A stretch of DNA of 64,000 bases. Origin: Triatoma infestans (Eukaryota > Arthropoda > Insecta > Hemiptera > Reduviidae). Made by a program: the position numbers and the translations under genes. Positions 44,383-54,275 of the stretch are shown in pieces. The number at the start of each line of letters is the position of its first letter. Position 1 is the stretch's first letter. The stretch spans positions 21,111 to 85,110 of the forward strand of contig JAAEAF010006518.1 of NCBI GenBank assembly GCA_011037195.1, written 5' to 3'. The notes below the pieces were generated by a model. The model saw only the letters and a list, made by a program, of their open reading frames with translations. It was not told the DNA's origin and did not search any database.

Positions 44383-44689
44383 AGAGTTTATGAGACGGAA
44401 GAGGAAACACCCATGTATCTGATGACGGATTGTTTGGGCTGTGAGGAGATTAGGTTTAGGACCTTCGGCCGGAATAGGATATCGGTAGAGGATCTTAAGC
44501 TATGTCCTTTTATGGTTTTGGTCCGATTTGTTCGGTCTGTGGTGAAACTTAGATGGGTAAAACCTGGGCCTGGACTTTTGTTATTCTTTAGAGGTAGCTA
44601 TATGGGCCCAGGGAGGCTTTGAATAGCGTAGGGTTTTGCCCTCCCCTTCCTTGAATAATAATAATAATAATAATAAATAATGATTCCAA

Positions 44690-45010
44690 GTTTAAAAAAA
44701 AAAATCATTGGAACCATTTTCGAGAAAATTAATTTCATGTATGAGGTAAAAAACCATTTATTATACTCAAGTGGTGATAATATACGAAGTTTAAAGAAAA
44801 TTTGTTGGAAACGGTTTCCAAAAAAAAAAATCGCGAAAGTTTGAGAATGTTGTTGAATCACAAACACATATATAGACCATTCGCTAAAAACATTTGTTTC
44901 GTCCTCAGAGGACCTCAAAATATATATTTCCGGTGAAAGACTTTATTTCACAAAAATCTGACACGACAGCAATACTTCCTCTTTACTAGTAGTAAGAGGA
45001 AATGAAAAAT
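44690..45010 (-). repeat. TIR-P interior fragment
   Basis: AATCATTGGAACCATTTTCGA, ACGAAGTTTAAAGAAAATTTG, CATTCGCTAAAAACATTTG, CCTCAAAATATATATTTCCGG and CAATACTTCCTCTTTACTAG are in the reversed family order. Confidence 0.6.
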
Positions 45011-45654
45011 TTTTTAAACAAAATCTTGAGTCCGGCATTTGTATGTATTTGAATGTGTATTTGTGTATATTTGTATTACAATACAGTTTTTATCTAAATC
45101 TAAAAAAAGTAATATATTAATAAGTGTAGGCAACATTTAAAAAAAAAAAAAATCTGAATTAACAGTAAGTAAAAACAGAGAATTCTGGCACACTCGCACA
45201 CAGATCGCCTACACATCTAACACACATTTACAGCAAAATTTCATTAAAAATTAATAAAAAGCATAAAGGATCAGGGAGACACAACATTTCTATTTTGTGA
45301 TATATTGTGATTGATTCCATGACATTCTGTAGAACACGCAATTCTATTCACAAAACAACATATCACACGTGGAAAAAAAAATCTGGTGTGAAACACTCAC
45401 ACACTTTCTCTTACTACTGTTTAATAATACAATTGTTATTATAATAAAATGACAAATTTTTCTTTCAAACTTCAAATAGTCTAGAAGAGAGTGCCAATAA
45501 CATTCAAACAAAACTTATACACACTATTTGAAATTTAACACCACCAATTCAGGCAGAAGTACGAAAAAGTTCAGGCAAAAATCAAATCTATCAACCGGAA
45601 GTGCGACTTTACTGAATGTTTTCCTTTTTTTACTTTCTCTTACTTATGCTCAGT
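45011..45654. repeat. Unassigned AT-rich DNA and a TIR-P end
   Basis: A TIR-P terminal repeat is at 45381-45416 (CTGGTGTGAAACACTCACAC, CTTTCTCTTACTACTG). A second CTTTCTCTTACTTA is at 45640-45653, directly before LINE-D. Confidence 0.5.
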
Positions 45655-46255
45655 CAGGCTGAACTGAAAGCTGTGGAACCTTACAGAACTACCTCCTCCC
45701 TAGTCAAGGAATGTCGAAAGGTATTGGTGAGACTCTTCAGGCACAATATGGGTACCTGGACATGCATGGATTGAGAGTAATGAGCCAGCAGATCAACTGG
45801 CCAGAAACGGGGCAAATACTCCGGTTTGTGGTCCCAGAACCTGTCCTGGAGATAACCAGTGGAGCAGTCCGTGTAGCTATTGGAGACTGGCTTCGAAGCA
45901 AGCATGAGGCACACTGGGTTGTGAGCCCGGGGCTATACACAGTAACAGGACGATGCCAAAACTGTGTAGAGGGAGGACCAAACTGACCCTTAGCCTCTGA
46001 GTAGGAATCAGATTTATCTGGTGACGAGGTTATTTACGGGTTATGGTAGGTTCAGAAAGTATCTGTACAAGGTGGGGCTAATAAGCTTGGAACCCTTGTG
46101 CAGACTGTGTCAGGAGCAGGAGGAAACAGCCCCCCAATCTGCTTTTTGATTGTTTAGCAGTAACCTTGGTACATTGCAACCTGAGAAGGGTTCACCTACT
46201 AGAAAATCGGGGTTGGCACAATAAGCCTATGATGGGGTATAGCCCACCCAAAGCT
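45655..46255 (+). mobile_element. LINE-D fragment (copy 2), inserted in TIR-P
   Basis: It aligns with copy 1. Translation includes ESNEPADQLARNG-like coding (about 45774-45812), WPETGQILRFVVPEPVLEIT, SGAVRVAIGDWLRSKHEAHW (about 45860-45919), then TRLFTGYGRFRKYLYKVGL-like and CRLCQEQEETAPQSAF-like segments (46020-46150). A stop at 45984 and frame changes mark it as dead. TIR-P sequence lies on both sides (45640-45653; 46265 onwards). Confidence 0.72.
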
Positions 46256-46264
46256 TTTCTATAT

Positions 46265-47260
46265 GGAGTTTTGAGGTCCTAATTTACACGATTTGAGGTC
46301 CCTGTGCCGTCCAAAAAAAGTGATTTTTAGAATGTTCAAACTTGTCATTCGTTTAGGTATCACCATAGGATCCGGACAGAAACTTATCTGACAAAATGCC
46401 TCAACCAAAAGCACCCTTCACTGGATGATTTTTTGCGATTTTCTCGAAAATGGTTCCAAGAGCTACAATATTTTTATTTAAAATACTGTTCCGAGAAAAT
46501 TGCTTTTAAGGGTTCTTTTTTGGGGAAGAGGGGGGTTAGGTTTTCCCCGCTAAAGTGCTATTTCAATTTATTACACAATTCTATTATGTAATTAATACTC
46601 CAATAGCGCAACAGCCCATGAAGGACCAAGGCTTGCCAGACAGCGATTTGAATAGGTAGGCATGTGGTAAGCAGTTCCGACGCCGTTTTAATTCCGGCCT
46701 TCGCTACCTAGGGCGCTACTACCTGTAGCTTCCCACTTTTCTCATGATGCTAGGTCAACACCGACTATGCCCTCACGGAAGTCGAACCCTGAATTCTTGC
46801 ATGAAAGGCGAGTGCGCTAGCCACTAGACCAACGCGTGAGGACCTGTAATTGATATTAATCAGAACTGAATATGTTATTTTTCAGCTATTCTGCTATGTT
46901 CTTTAAAATTGGCTTTGAAATATTTCCACCGGGTAACCTCATTTAAGGGTTTTTTTTTTAGTGGGGGAATGTGTGTGGTTTATATTTTCCTCTAAAGTAC
47001 TATCTTAAGTTATCGTACAATTCTACCATCTAAATAAAATTAATTAGAAATAAATAAATTGTCAGAATTCCGTGTTTCGATAAAATCAGTAAAACTGGAA
47101 GTGCATTTTTACTGAACAGTTTTTTTTTTAGGTTTCGCGCTTTTCTCCATAAAAACGCTGGACGAATTTTTGTATACTAATTATAAAATTTGTCAATTAC
47201 AATTTGGTAAATTTGGAGAAAGTTGTGTGAGTGTTTCGCATCAGTGTTTTTGAAAAATTT
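46265..47260 (+). repeat. TIR-P forward copy interrupted by SINE-1
   Basis: GTTTTGAGGTCCTAATTTAC, CCAAAAAAAGTGATTTTTAG, CGTTTAGGTATCACCATAGG, CCTCTAAAGTACTATCTTAAG and the right end GAGAAAGTTGTGTGAGTGTT (47217) follow the forward order of the tandem copies at 57743. SINE-1 sits at 46600-46844 within it. Confidence 0.6.
46600..46844 (-). mobile_element. SINE-1 copy, minus strand, with imperfect target duplication
   Basis: Reversed it starts TCCTCACGCGTTGGTCTAG, holds A-box-like GTGGCTAGCGCACTCGC (about 46827-46811), B box GGTTCGACTTCC (about 46791-46780), the body TAGTAGCGCCCTAGGTAGCG and the tail TTCATGGGCTGTTGCGC. It is flanked by TGTAATTAATACT (46587-46599) and TGTAATTGATATT (46845-46857), a 13-bp duplication with two differences. 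Confidence 0.85.
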
Positions 47261-47865
47261 TCTCAAAAATGACTCGATGATTTCCTTTGATGGCATGTTA
47301 ACTAGCAAAGATATAAAACCCTTATCACTTTTATTTAGTTCTGCAGGAATTTTATGGTCGTTAAATTTGCAATGTTATATTGGCGCTCTCTTGACGGACT
47401 ATATTGCAATCACATGAGAAAGTTTGTGTCAGAGATTCACACCAGATTTTTTTTTTTTACTTCCGATTACTCTGGTTGTTGCTATAGAGGAAGTATGACG
47501 TCATTTCCTCACTTCAACAAATTTGCCCGCATGTGAAATGGCTCGACAGATCTTTTCATAGAATTTGAAAAAGCTATTAATTTTCTTTTTTTCTTTTTTT
47601 GTTGCAAGTAAACAGAAATAAAGTCGAAAATTTACAACACAAAATAGTATACGAAATATAATAAGGCACAAAGTTAGTTGCACACACTGCAATTAAATAC
47701 GTGCAATGAGACATAAAAAGTAAGTACAAGCATTGAACACAGAAATGCATCAAAAATAACCTAATTTTTTTTTTTTTTAATTTCATTTTACTTAAATTTT
47801 GTTTTTACAAAAGTTTCTGTGGATAAAAAAAAACTGTTTTTAATTTTTAAAAATTAAATATAAAC
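47261..47865. other. Unassigned AT-rich DNA
   Basis: Poly(T) runs at 47450 and 47768. Frames at 47223-47536 and the minus frames at 47501-47786 are low complexity or parts of TIR-P. No gene was seen. Confidence 0.45.
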
Positions 47866-48620
47866 ATTTTTGGGGGTAAATCCGACTTCCACCTCCTCGT
47901 GGTTTCCCATGGGAAACGCTCTTTGGAGTAGGCTAATAGAAGCGGTACCCAGCCATGGCGGTATAACCAGTGGTGGGGCAGACAGGACTCCTAGCCGTAG
48001 TGAAGGCAACCTGTCTAGGGGAGTCAACCCTGAATTCAAACCCGGCCCTCCAGGGTGGGGGTTAAAAGTTGGGCCAGTACCCCATCTTTTGCAAAAATCT
48101 CTTTATCGCTTTCAGACCCAAACAGAGCAAACCGGATGGATTAAATCGGAAACGACATAGGCTTCGGAAACGGATTCGCAATTTGTTACTTGGAACATAC
48201 AAGGCTTAAGTACAAAAAAAAAATGTGCGCCACTCTTTACGGGGCCGAACTTTGGACCATTATGAAAAAAGAGGGAAAGAGATTGTTAGCTCTGGAGATG
48301 GATTTCTGGAGAAGAAGCTGTGGCATTTCCAGGATACAGCATACTGGAAATGATCAGAGAGTGGGTTAATGTACAGCATAATATCCTGGAAAAACTGACC
48401 AAAAGAGATTGATGAGAATGGACGACGTCAGGTGGGCGAAAAGGATTTTTTTGTATCCTCCAGAGGAGGGGAAAAAGAGAGGCCGGCCAAGGAAAAGATG
48501 TCAGAAGATGTGGAGGAGGGAATGACGGGTAGAGGCCTACAGCATGGAGACTGGGAAGGCAGATATTTTTGGCGGGAAAATGTCTTGGGTATCGGCATAT
48601 GATATTTATTGTTAAGCCGA
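47866..48620 (+). mobile_element. RTE-like internally deleted copy: 5' end joined to 3' end
   Basis: A GC-rich leader (47870-48170) leads to FVTWNIQGLST (about 48182-48212), the opening of an AP-like endonuclease. Nine A later, at 48226, the sequence jumps to LYGAELWTIMKKEGKRLLALE (about 48235-48296) and DFWRRSCGIS, then RLMRMDDVRWAKRIF (48411) and GRPRKRCQKMWRRE (48481), the extreme C-terminal blocks of RTE-type RT. Most of the endonuclease and all of the polymerase core are missing. It ends near 48620. Confidence 0.7.
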
Positions 48621-48689
48621 AAAATTAAAATATATATATATAAACATTTAGCTTCCAGAATAAACGAAAATAGCTTCGCCGGGTTTTAC

Positions 48690-49480
48690 AAAAGGTTTCA
48701 AACAGGTTGTTACCTTAAGCCCTTATTGTTTTAACATCTATTTGGAGCACGTACTGAAAAAAAACTGAAAAAAGTGGGTGTAAAAGTAGGGCCAGGTCGT
48801 AATAGCGTCGGATGAGGAGGATATGTCATATATGATGCAGAAGCTACCATGAGGCATATTCCAATGGCGGCATGAGTGTTAACAGAAACAAAAAAAAACA
48901 ACAAAAAACAGAATATTTGGCGATAAAATGCCGCATGTAAAAAAGTAACTCGAAAAATTAACGACTAAGACCCTGCCAAGAAGTAAAGACGTAAAAAGAA
49001 TCTCGGAGTATGGTTTTTGCAGAAAATGGTAAAAATAAAAATAAAAATTTAAAACAAATTGATCAGCCTTAATTATCATTCAATTTTACTGCTTGTGGCT
49101 TTATAAGGATGTAAGGGTCTGGACGAATTCCGGGAAGTTGTAGCAAAGATTACTTGCAATGGAGATGGACTTCTTGAGGCGGAGCTGTGGAGTGTCTAGG
49201 TCGCAGTGGTTGCTTAAACGTGGAAATTCAACGATATGTTTGGCCTAGAAATAAATCTCCTCTACAACATCAAAGTAAGGAGCCACTAATGGTTACGCCA
49301 CCTTATTGAGGATAGAAACGAATAATGGACTAACTTGCCATGAAAAATAACCTAATAACCTAACTTGCCGGAAGAACGGAGAAGAAGAGGGCATCCAAGA
49401 AAGACATTGATAGAACACATACAGGAAGGAATAGGAATGAAATGTCGGAGCGATAGAAAAAGGTCTGGAGAGAGGGAATT
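48690..49480 (+). mobile_element. RTE-like copy with polymerase remnant
   Basis: Translation gives TKGFKQVVTLSPYCFNIYLE (about 48690-48750), VVIASDEEDMSYMMQKL (about 48800-48850), KTEYLAIKCRM (about 48910-48940) and, after a gap, a MEMDFLRRSCGVSRSQWL block (about 49159-49213) and a region with RGRPRKT-like coding at 49390-49410. The catalytic FADD stretch between the first two blocks is deleted. It is collinear with RTE-type RT but heavily decayed. Confidence 0.68.
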
Positions 49481-49512
49481 AAAATTTTTCATATTCTCCC
49501 ACTTTCACTCAC

Positions 49513-49672
49513 ATTTCATGCAAGCATTGCAATTTTGATGACAGTAACAGCACATCCTCACATCCTTTAATCGTACTGCCTCAAAATTTCCAGTACCATT
49601 TTCTTTCGAGAAAATGAGCCATATAACGATGGTGTAATCGTGAAAGATTACATGGGCCATGTTGCAAAATAT
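49513..49672 (-). CDS. Upstream coding exon of the host gene (5' limit uncertain)
   Basis: On the minus strand the frame from ATG at 49660-49658 (context AACATGG) runs 49 codons plus one base to a donor AAAT/GTGAGT (exon end 49513). The residues read as a normal globular segment (HDYTIVIWLIFSKENGTGNF) followed by VRLKDVRMCCYCHQNC, six Cys in 16 residues once joined to the next exon. The leftover base completes a TAT codon with the 38-nt exon at 33826. I see no acceptor immediately upstream: a LINE-A fragment begins at about 49676. Either the ATG is the true start, or the 5' part and acceptor were displaced by that insertion. I do not recognise the family. Confidence 0.6.
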
Positions 49673-49675
49673 TGC

Positions 49676-50142
49676 ATTCATCCCTCTGGATGAGTTCAAT
49701 GGGTTGTCGACAGTCTAAGATGCTCACTGGGGGTAGGGGGGGTCTGGACAGACTATTAGTGAAATACCCCTGTGTCTTTCACGGAGACCTCTCTCAGGCT
49801 TCTGGTTTGATCCCTTAGTTGAGGGACATTGTAATTTAAGGAGGCATAATAGGGGGGCTCATGCCCGGGCATCCCTTTTTTTTTTGTAGTCTATGAGACA
49901 GTGGAAGAAACATACATTCATCTTATAGATAGATTGCTTAGGTTGTGTGGGAAATCATGTTCCAGGAAGCTTTGGTCAGGCTTAGCCTATTTCCTTCTTT
50001 TAGCTTATAGCCCTTCATTTAGCTTATAGCCTGATTCTATTCTAGAGTCGGTTTTCTTGGGATAGTTATATGGGTCCACGTGAGGCTTTGGATAGCGTAG
50101 GGTTTGCTGCTCCCCACAGACCCCGGAGATAATAATACGAAT
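49676..50142 (+). mobile_element. LINE-A 3' fragment
   Basis: CTCTGGATGAGTTCAATGGG, GTTGTCGACAGTCTAAGATG, GTCTTTCACGGAGACCTCTC and GAGGCTTTGGATAGCGTAGG match 44196-44640 in order, ending in GATAATAATACGAATAA (50128-50144). It is 5'-truncated and begins next to the exon at 49513-49672, antisense to it. Confidence 0.75.
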
Positions 50143-50480
50143 AAAGAGATTCGTTGTAGCTTGTTTTCAACATTTTGTCACGAGGAAGGAGAAACAGCAC
50201 TGCATGTAGTGTGTCAGTGTGTGGCTTTTATGGCTGAAACTTCACCCTTTTGTGAAGGAGAAGTTGTCAGCTTTTTCCTTACCCAAGAATCTCTTCTTTC
50301 CAGACTCTTATGTCTAATTACACAGAGCTGCAGAGGATACTCTAACTTGTGGATGCCTTCAAGCTTCACCCAGCAGTCTCGCTCCAGCAAGTCTAATTAT
50401 ACAGGCAGGACTCGCAGAGGATACTCTAACTTGTTATTGTACCACAATAGACTCATAGAAATCGCGATGGCATAGTCTTA
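50143..50480 (+). mobile_element. LINE-C C-terminal fragment
   Basis: The frame 50104-50475 includes CHEEGETALHVVCQCVAFMAE (about 50176-50240), the Cys/His tail of LINE-C (compare EEETALHILCQCEG at 23120), then a divergent tail with a ~75-bp near-duplicate segment (CAGAGGATACTCTAACTTGT at 50330 and 50414). Confidence 0.6.
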
Positions 50481-50702
50481 AAAGCCAACCCCAACAGAAT
50501 CTGTCTAACCTCTCTGCTTCCACTTCACAAATTTTTTCGGCTGTCGCCCTTTTTTTCCAATAATGTCTCAGAAATTTCCCGCGAATCAAAAAATTTTTTT
50601 TTCGGAGCTTTTAGTTGCTAATTATAATAGGAAACGAAAGGTTACTGAAGACTTTCGGGTAGATAACTGAATAAAGGATTTAGTCAAATTAAATACTGAT
50701 AT
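50481..50702. other. Unassigned DNA
   Basis: Short pyrimidine-rich then AT-rich stretch with no recognised feature. Confidence 0.4.
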
Positions 50703-50915
50703 AAGGGTAGCGCGCTGGACTAGCAATTATCGGGGTTCGAATGCCCGCATGCTGCTCTTTAGATTTTCTCTTCCTAAGAGCCTCTACAGCTCACTGTCCG
50801 GTGATAGGCAGAGTTGTCTCTGTAGCTAGAGAACACTAACGCCGGAGGCCGGCAGTGACCCGAGAAAGCTCCGAGGGGTATACAATAGATCATTCAGGTC
50901 CCTTAAAATACACCG
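50703..50915 (+). mobile_element. SINE-2a copy lacking the leader
   Basis: GGGTAGCGCGCTGGACTAGC (50705) is the second half of the tRNA-like head, GGGGTTCGAATGCCC the B box, CTCTACAGCTCACTGTCCGG the body and ATACAATAGATCATTCAGGTC the tail. The leader and A-box half are truncated. Confidence 0.7.
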
Positions 50916-50979
50916 GCATTATTTTCTACCACAAAAACTTTTGTAATAAACTGATATATATATAAGGTTTCGCACAAGT

Positions 50980-51160
50980 TGAAAGAAATTCCTTTTCAGG
51001 CTTCAGCGGCTGTCATTGTTATTGCAAAACATTATTGGGCCCCTATTAGGTGTTTCAGGTTGGAGCCCGGGTCACAGTGGTATTGGTATAAACCACTGGG
51101 AACATTCGCTGGCCATAAGCATCTTCCCACTGGCAAGAGTGGATGGTTGTGAAATATAGC
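50980..51160. repeat. FB-G-related arm
   Basis: AGGTTGGAGCCCGGGTCACAG, TGGTATAAACCACTGGGAAC and a GGCCATAAGCATCTTCCCAC block resemble an FB-G arm. Confidence 0.35.
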
Positions 51161-51930
51161 AGTGCAGAAAAATGGATTCATTATTTGCCTGCCATGCTTA
51201 TGGTTGGCCAACTGGATGACGGAGCTTTAAGTCTTCCCTCCCCTAGTTTGTTGCCAAAAATGTCTCTTTCCTTGTTTTACATCTCTTTTCTCTGAGCCAT
51301 ATTCTGTCCCGATACTATTTGGGCAGAATTTCCTCTTTTTCCAGAGTTCGATTTCTGTGAGGACAAAAAGACGCTAGGAAAAAGTGGTAAGAAAAGCAAA
51401 AAAAAAAGGCTACCAACGATGGTGAAAAATTTTCCGAACAAAAATAGGCTCAGTGCGGGAGACACGTGAAGAAGAAGCTGGGTACCACGATATCTGCAGT
51501 TTCTGCGGTAAGATGTTAGAAAAAAAAAACCAATCCCCAATATTTTTTTTTGGAAAAGAAAAAGCCTTACACATTAGTCTAATGGTGTAAGAATTCCTAT
51601 GAAGTCTAGAACTAAGATGGCGCGGTGGGAACCGCGGGGCGGCGTACTTAACCATATGGCTGGTTCCAGTAAAAAAAAAAATGGCCGCCGGGCCATCTCC
51701 TTTGGTCATAGTGCAATGTACCCCCCCAAAACTCAAGATCCCTAAACTTAGGTCCCGCCTATTTACTGCTTTGTTTTACAACCATCCACGCTGATTCGTG
51801 CCAATGTTCGCATAGTTAATCACAAACCAAAATTCACCTCGTGAAAAAGCTTATAATTTCAATTTATTTCCCAATCAGAAAATAGCGCATAAGAAAAACT
51901 AAAATGCAGATTTCCTTGTTTTTCCAAACA
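51161..51930. other. Unassigned DNA with a LINE-B scrap
   Basis: 51455-51525 contains GGGAGACACGTGAAGAAGAAG, AAGCTGGG and CAGTTTCTGCGGTAAGATG, matching the RGHLKKLG...CRFCGK coding of LINE-B at 32090-32155. The rest, including minus frames at 51277-51736, has no recognised motif. Confidence 0.4.
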
Positions 51931-52620
51931 AATTTGGTGTGAAACACTCACACGACTTTCTCTTCCTACAAACATTACATTATTATAAAGTATGAAATTC
52001 TCTTGAAATACTTATCATTAGATTTAAAATGTTGGGAATTAAATTTGTTGGTTTTTTTTTTTTAGGGCGTAGGGGAAAAACTAGAATCTGATTTACACTT
52101 TAAGGCACCATCTTTGTCAACATCCAGCAAACCATCCAAAATTTTGCAAACTATCGTTTCACTGCAATATATCTGAAGGAAGAGTCCGGCACTTTTGAGC
52201 CCTTCCGAAATGAACACAGCGTAACATGTCTAAAATGAACGATTTCAACACGCGTACTTATATAAATTTTAAATTGGGCCAAATAAAGGTGCTGAAATTC
52301 AACTGAATTAGTTCGAAATTGCTAACTCCTAATATAAAGGAGGCCACTTAACCAGAAGCGTAACTTTACAGAAAAAACTTCTGAATTTTTTGGGGAGGGG
52401 AGAATTTTCTCAAAAACAGTTCTATAAACTAAAGGGGAATGCATTTAAAGATTTAAACCTAGCACTTTTATTTGAAAATTTTTTTTTTAATTTTTATTTT
52501 ATTATTACCTGCCTTGGATAGATACCCCCATTTTACTATTGTATAAGAAAATTTAGTCAATTTTATAATTATATAAACTGCAGTAAGAGAAAGTCGTGTG
52601 AGGTTTCACACCAGATTTTT
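51931..52620. mobile_element. TIR-P, complete 690-bp non-autonomous element
   Basis: The left end TTTGGTGTGAAACACTCACA...ACTTTCTCTTCCT (51933-51967) and the right end AGTAAGAGAAAGTCG...TTTCACACCAGA (52583-52615) are near-perfect inverted repeats of about 34-37 bp. No coding frame lies between. This copy defines the ends of the most abundant repeat of the window. I cannot assign a superfamily because the flanking target duplication is not clear in A/T-rich surroundings. Confidence 0.78.
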
Positions 52621-52799
52621 TTTTTTGTTTCTTTGCCTATATACGGCTGTAACCCAATATGGTGGGCTATTTGTATATTGTTTCTAGTTAAAAAAACAAA
52701 ATTCTAAAAAAAAAAAAATAAATAAATAAATAAATATAATTAAAAACCAAAATTAAAGAAACAATTAAAAAGTAACAAAACTAAAAATAATGGGGTGTG

Positions 52800-53345
52800 T
52801 ATAAAAAAAAAATGACCGTTTTTCAATTAAATATTTATTTAACAAGTGAGAAAAGTAGGATTTTTTTCACACTGAAGTTTAGAGTTTGACCGTATGAGCG
52901 CAGCAAGTGTGGCAAATTGGACGAAAGATGTACAAAAATACTTACGCTCACGAGTTAAATAATATTAGATTTTTTTCTGTTAACGTATTAAAATTTGGTT
53001 TGTAAATTATATGAACATAAATAAAATGTGAAAAGGTGCAAATACTAGGGTTGTATTTTAATTCAAGTAGTCAAATACTCCCCTCCCTCTCTTATTCTCT
53101 CTCTATCTATAACCTGTTCAGTTGTTATAACCTCGAATCCGCTGTAGCTGGGATTTGTTTTGGGATTATGGTTTTCACGTATTACCGCTAGATATCAAGC
53201 TAATTAGAGTTGAATAATGTTACATTCACACACTAGTGTGTGTAATTTTTGGTATGTAATTTTTAACTCACTTGTGTGTGAAAGTTGAACTTTCTTCACT
53301 AAATTTAGTGTAATATTAGGTAACATTATTCAACGATTGCAGAAA
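52800..53345. repeat. Family H head plus palindromic unit
   Basis: GTGAGAAAAGTAGGATTTTTTTCAC, cut short here, GAAGTTTAGAGTTTGACCG and GTATGAGCGCAGCAAGTG match 34690-34760. Then TTACCGCTAGATATCAAGC and TAGAGTTGAATAATGTTACA (53205) face GGTAACATTATTCAACG (53310), forming a ~130-bp inverted unit related to 34881-35130. Confidence 0.55.
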
Positions 53346-53890
53346 AAAAAAAAAACAACAATTTATAGCCCATTGTGGTTGACACTTTGGGATGGGGAAG
53401 TTTTCGAATAAAAACGGCCATTTTTATATATATATATCTCCCATTAATTATTTTTGGAAACAAAAAAAAAAATAATAAATAAATAAAAAAATAAAATTAA
53501 ACCAAAAACTTAATTTTTGTCTTGATAAAACTTCATTGCCTGTTCCTCTATTATTCAAAATTTACAATGTCTTTTTTTCTTTTAGCCACAAAATAAAAAA
53601 TTTAAATAAAATAAAATACAAAAAATTGAATTGAATTTTTTTTTGTTTTGTTATTAATATATGTTTATATGCAAATTTTATAAGAAATAATATATACTTC
53701 GCTCTCATCAAAAAAAAACAATTTGGAAAAAAACCATTGGATTTAGTACTAAAATCCTCAGGGGATTTCTGGTAAGACTTTAAATAAGGGGAAGTACTGC
53801 GGATACTGATGAATGTTCAAAATTCAGTGCTTTTAGGGTCAGCCAATTTTTAAAAAATCTGGTACGAAATACTCTGGCCTGGCCATAAAA
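53346..53890. other. AT-rich DNA, no gene seen
   Basis: A/T homopolymers and an ATATATATAT patch at 53427. Nothing recognised. Confidence 0.5.
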
Positions 53891-54261
53891 AAAGGTGGTC
53901 GGGTTTTTACCTATTTATCTGAGTGGACATTGTGGGTTCCTCTGTCTTAAGACCATGTATCGTTAGTCTAAATTTAAATCTAATTGAGAGATCATCAAAA
54001 TTCTCCTAACATCAATTTTGCCAGGTGGGGGAGTTTCAAATAAAAGTTATGGGTATCTGTGTGTAGATAGTACCCGAAGTTTAAGATATGTAATGGTACG
54101 TAATGGGGCTTATGCTAGACTCTGTTTTGTAGAGTTTGTTGAGACAGAGGAATAAACATCCATCCATCTTATGACAGATTGCTTGGGTTGTGAGGAAATT
54201 AGGTTCAGGACCTTTGGTCGGGACAGGATGTCTGTGGAAGAGCTTAGACAATTTCCCTTTT

Positions 54262-54275
54262 AAGGTTATTGTCCG
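54262..54275. repeat. Left target-site duplication of SINE-2a
   Basis: AAGGTTATTGTCCG, repeated exactly at 54661-54674; intact LINE-A copies have a single occurrence. Confidence 0.9.

Larger units (their letters stand above)
41808..44682 (+). mobile_element. LINE-A, most complete copy (RT, RNase H, 3' UTR, ATA tail)
   Basis: Non-LTR retrotransposon of the RNase H-bearing I group, LOA-like by motif wording. Order: pre-RT segment with SYKSIKRAYKYALRRAKRN (about 41912), RT (42240-43540), RNase H (43540-44110), Cys/His tail (44270-44480), 3' UTR and a tail of eight AAT/ATA units (44655-44682). The endonuclease is missing or unrecognisable upstream. The coding path needs at least five frame changes. 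Seven other fragments of this family lie in the window, so it has been a frequent coloniser. Confidence 0.85.
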
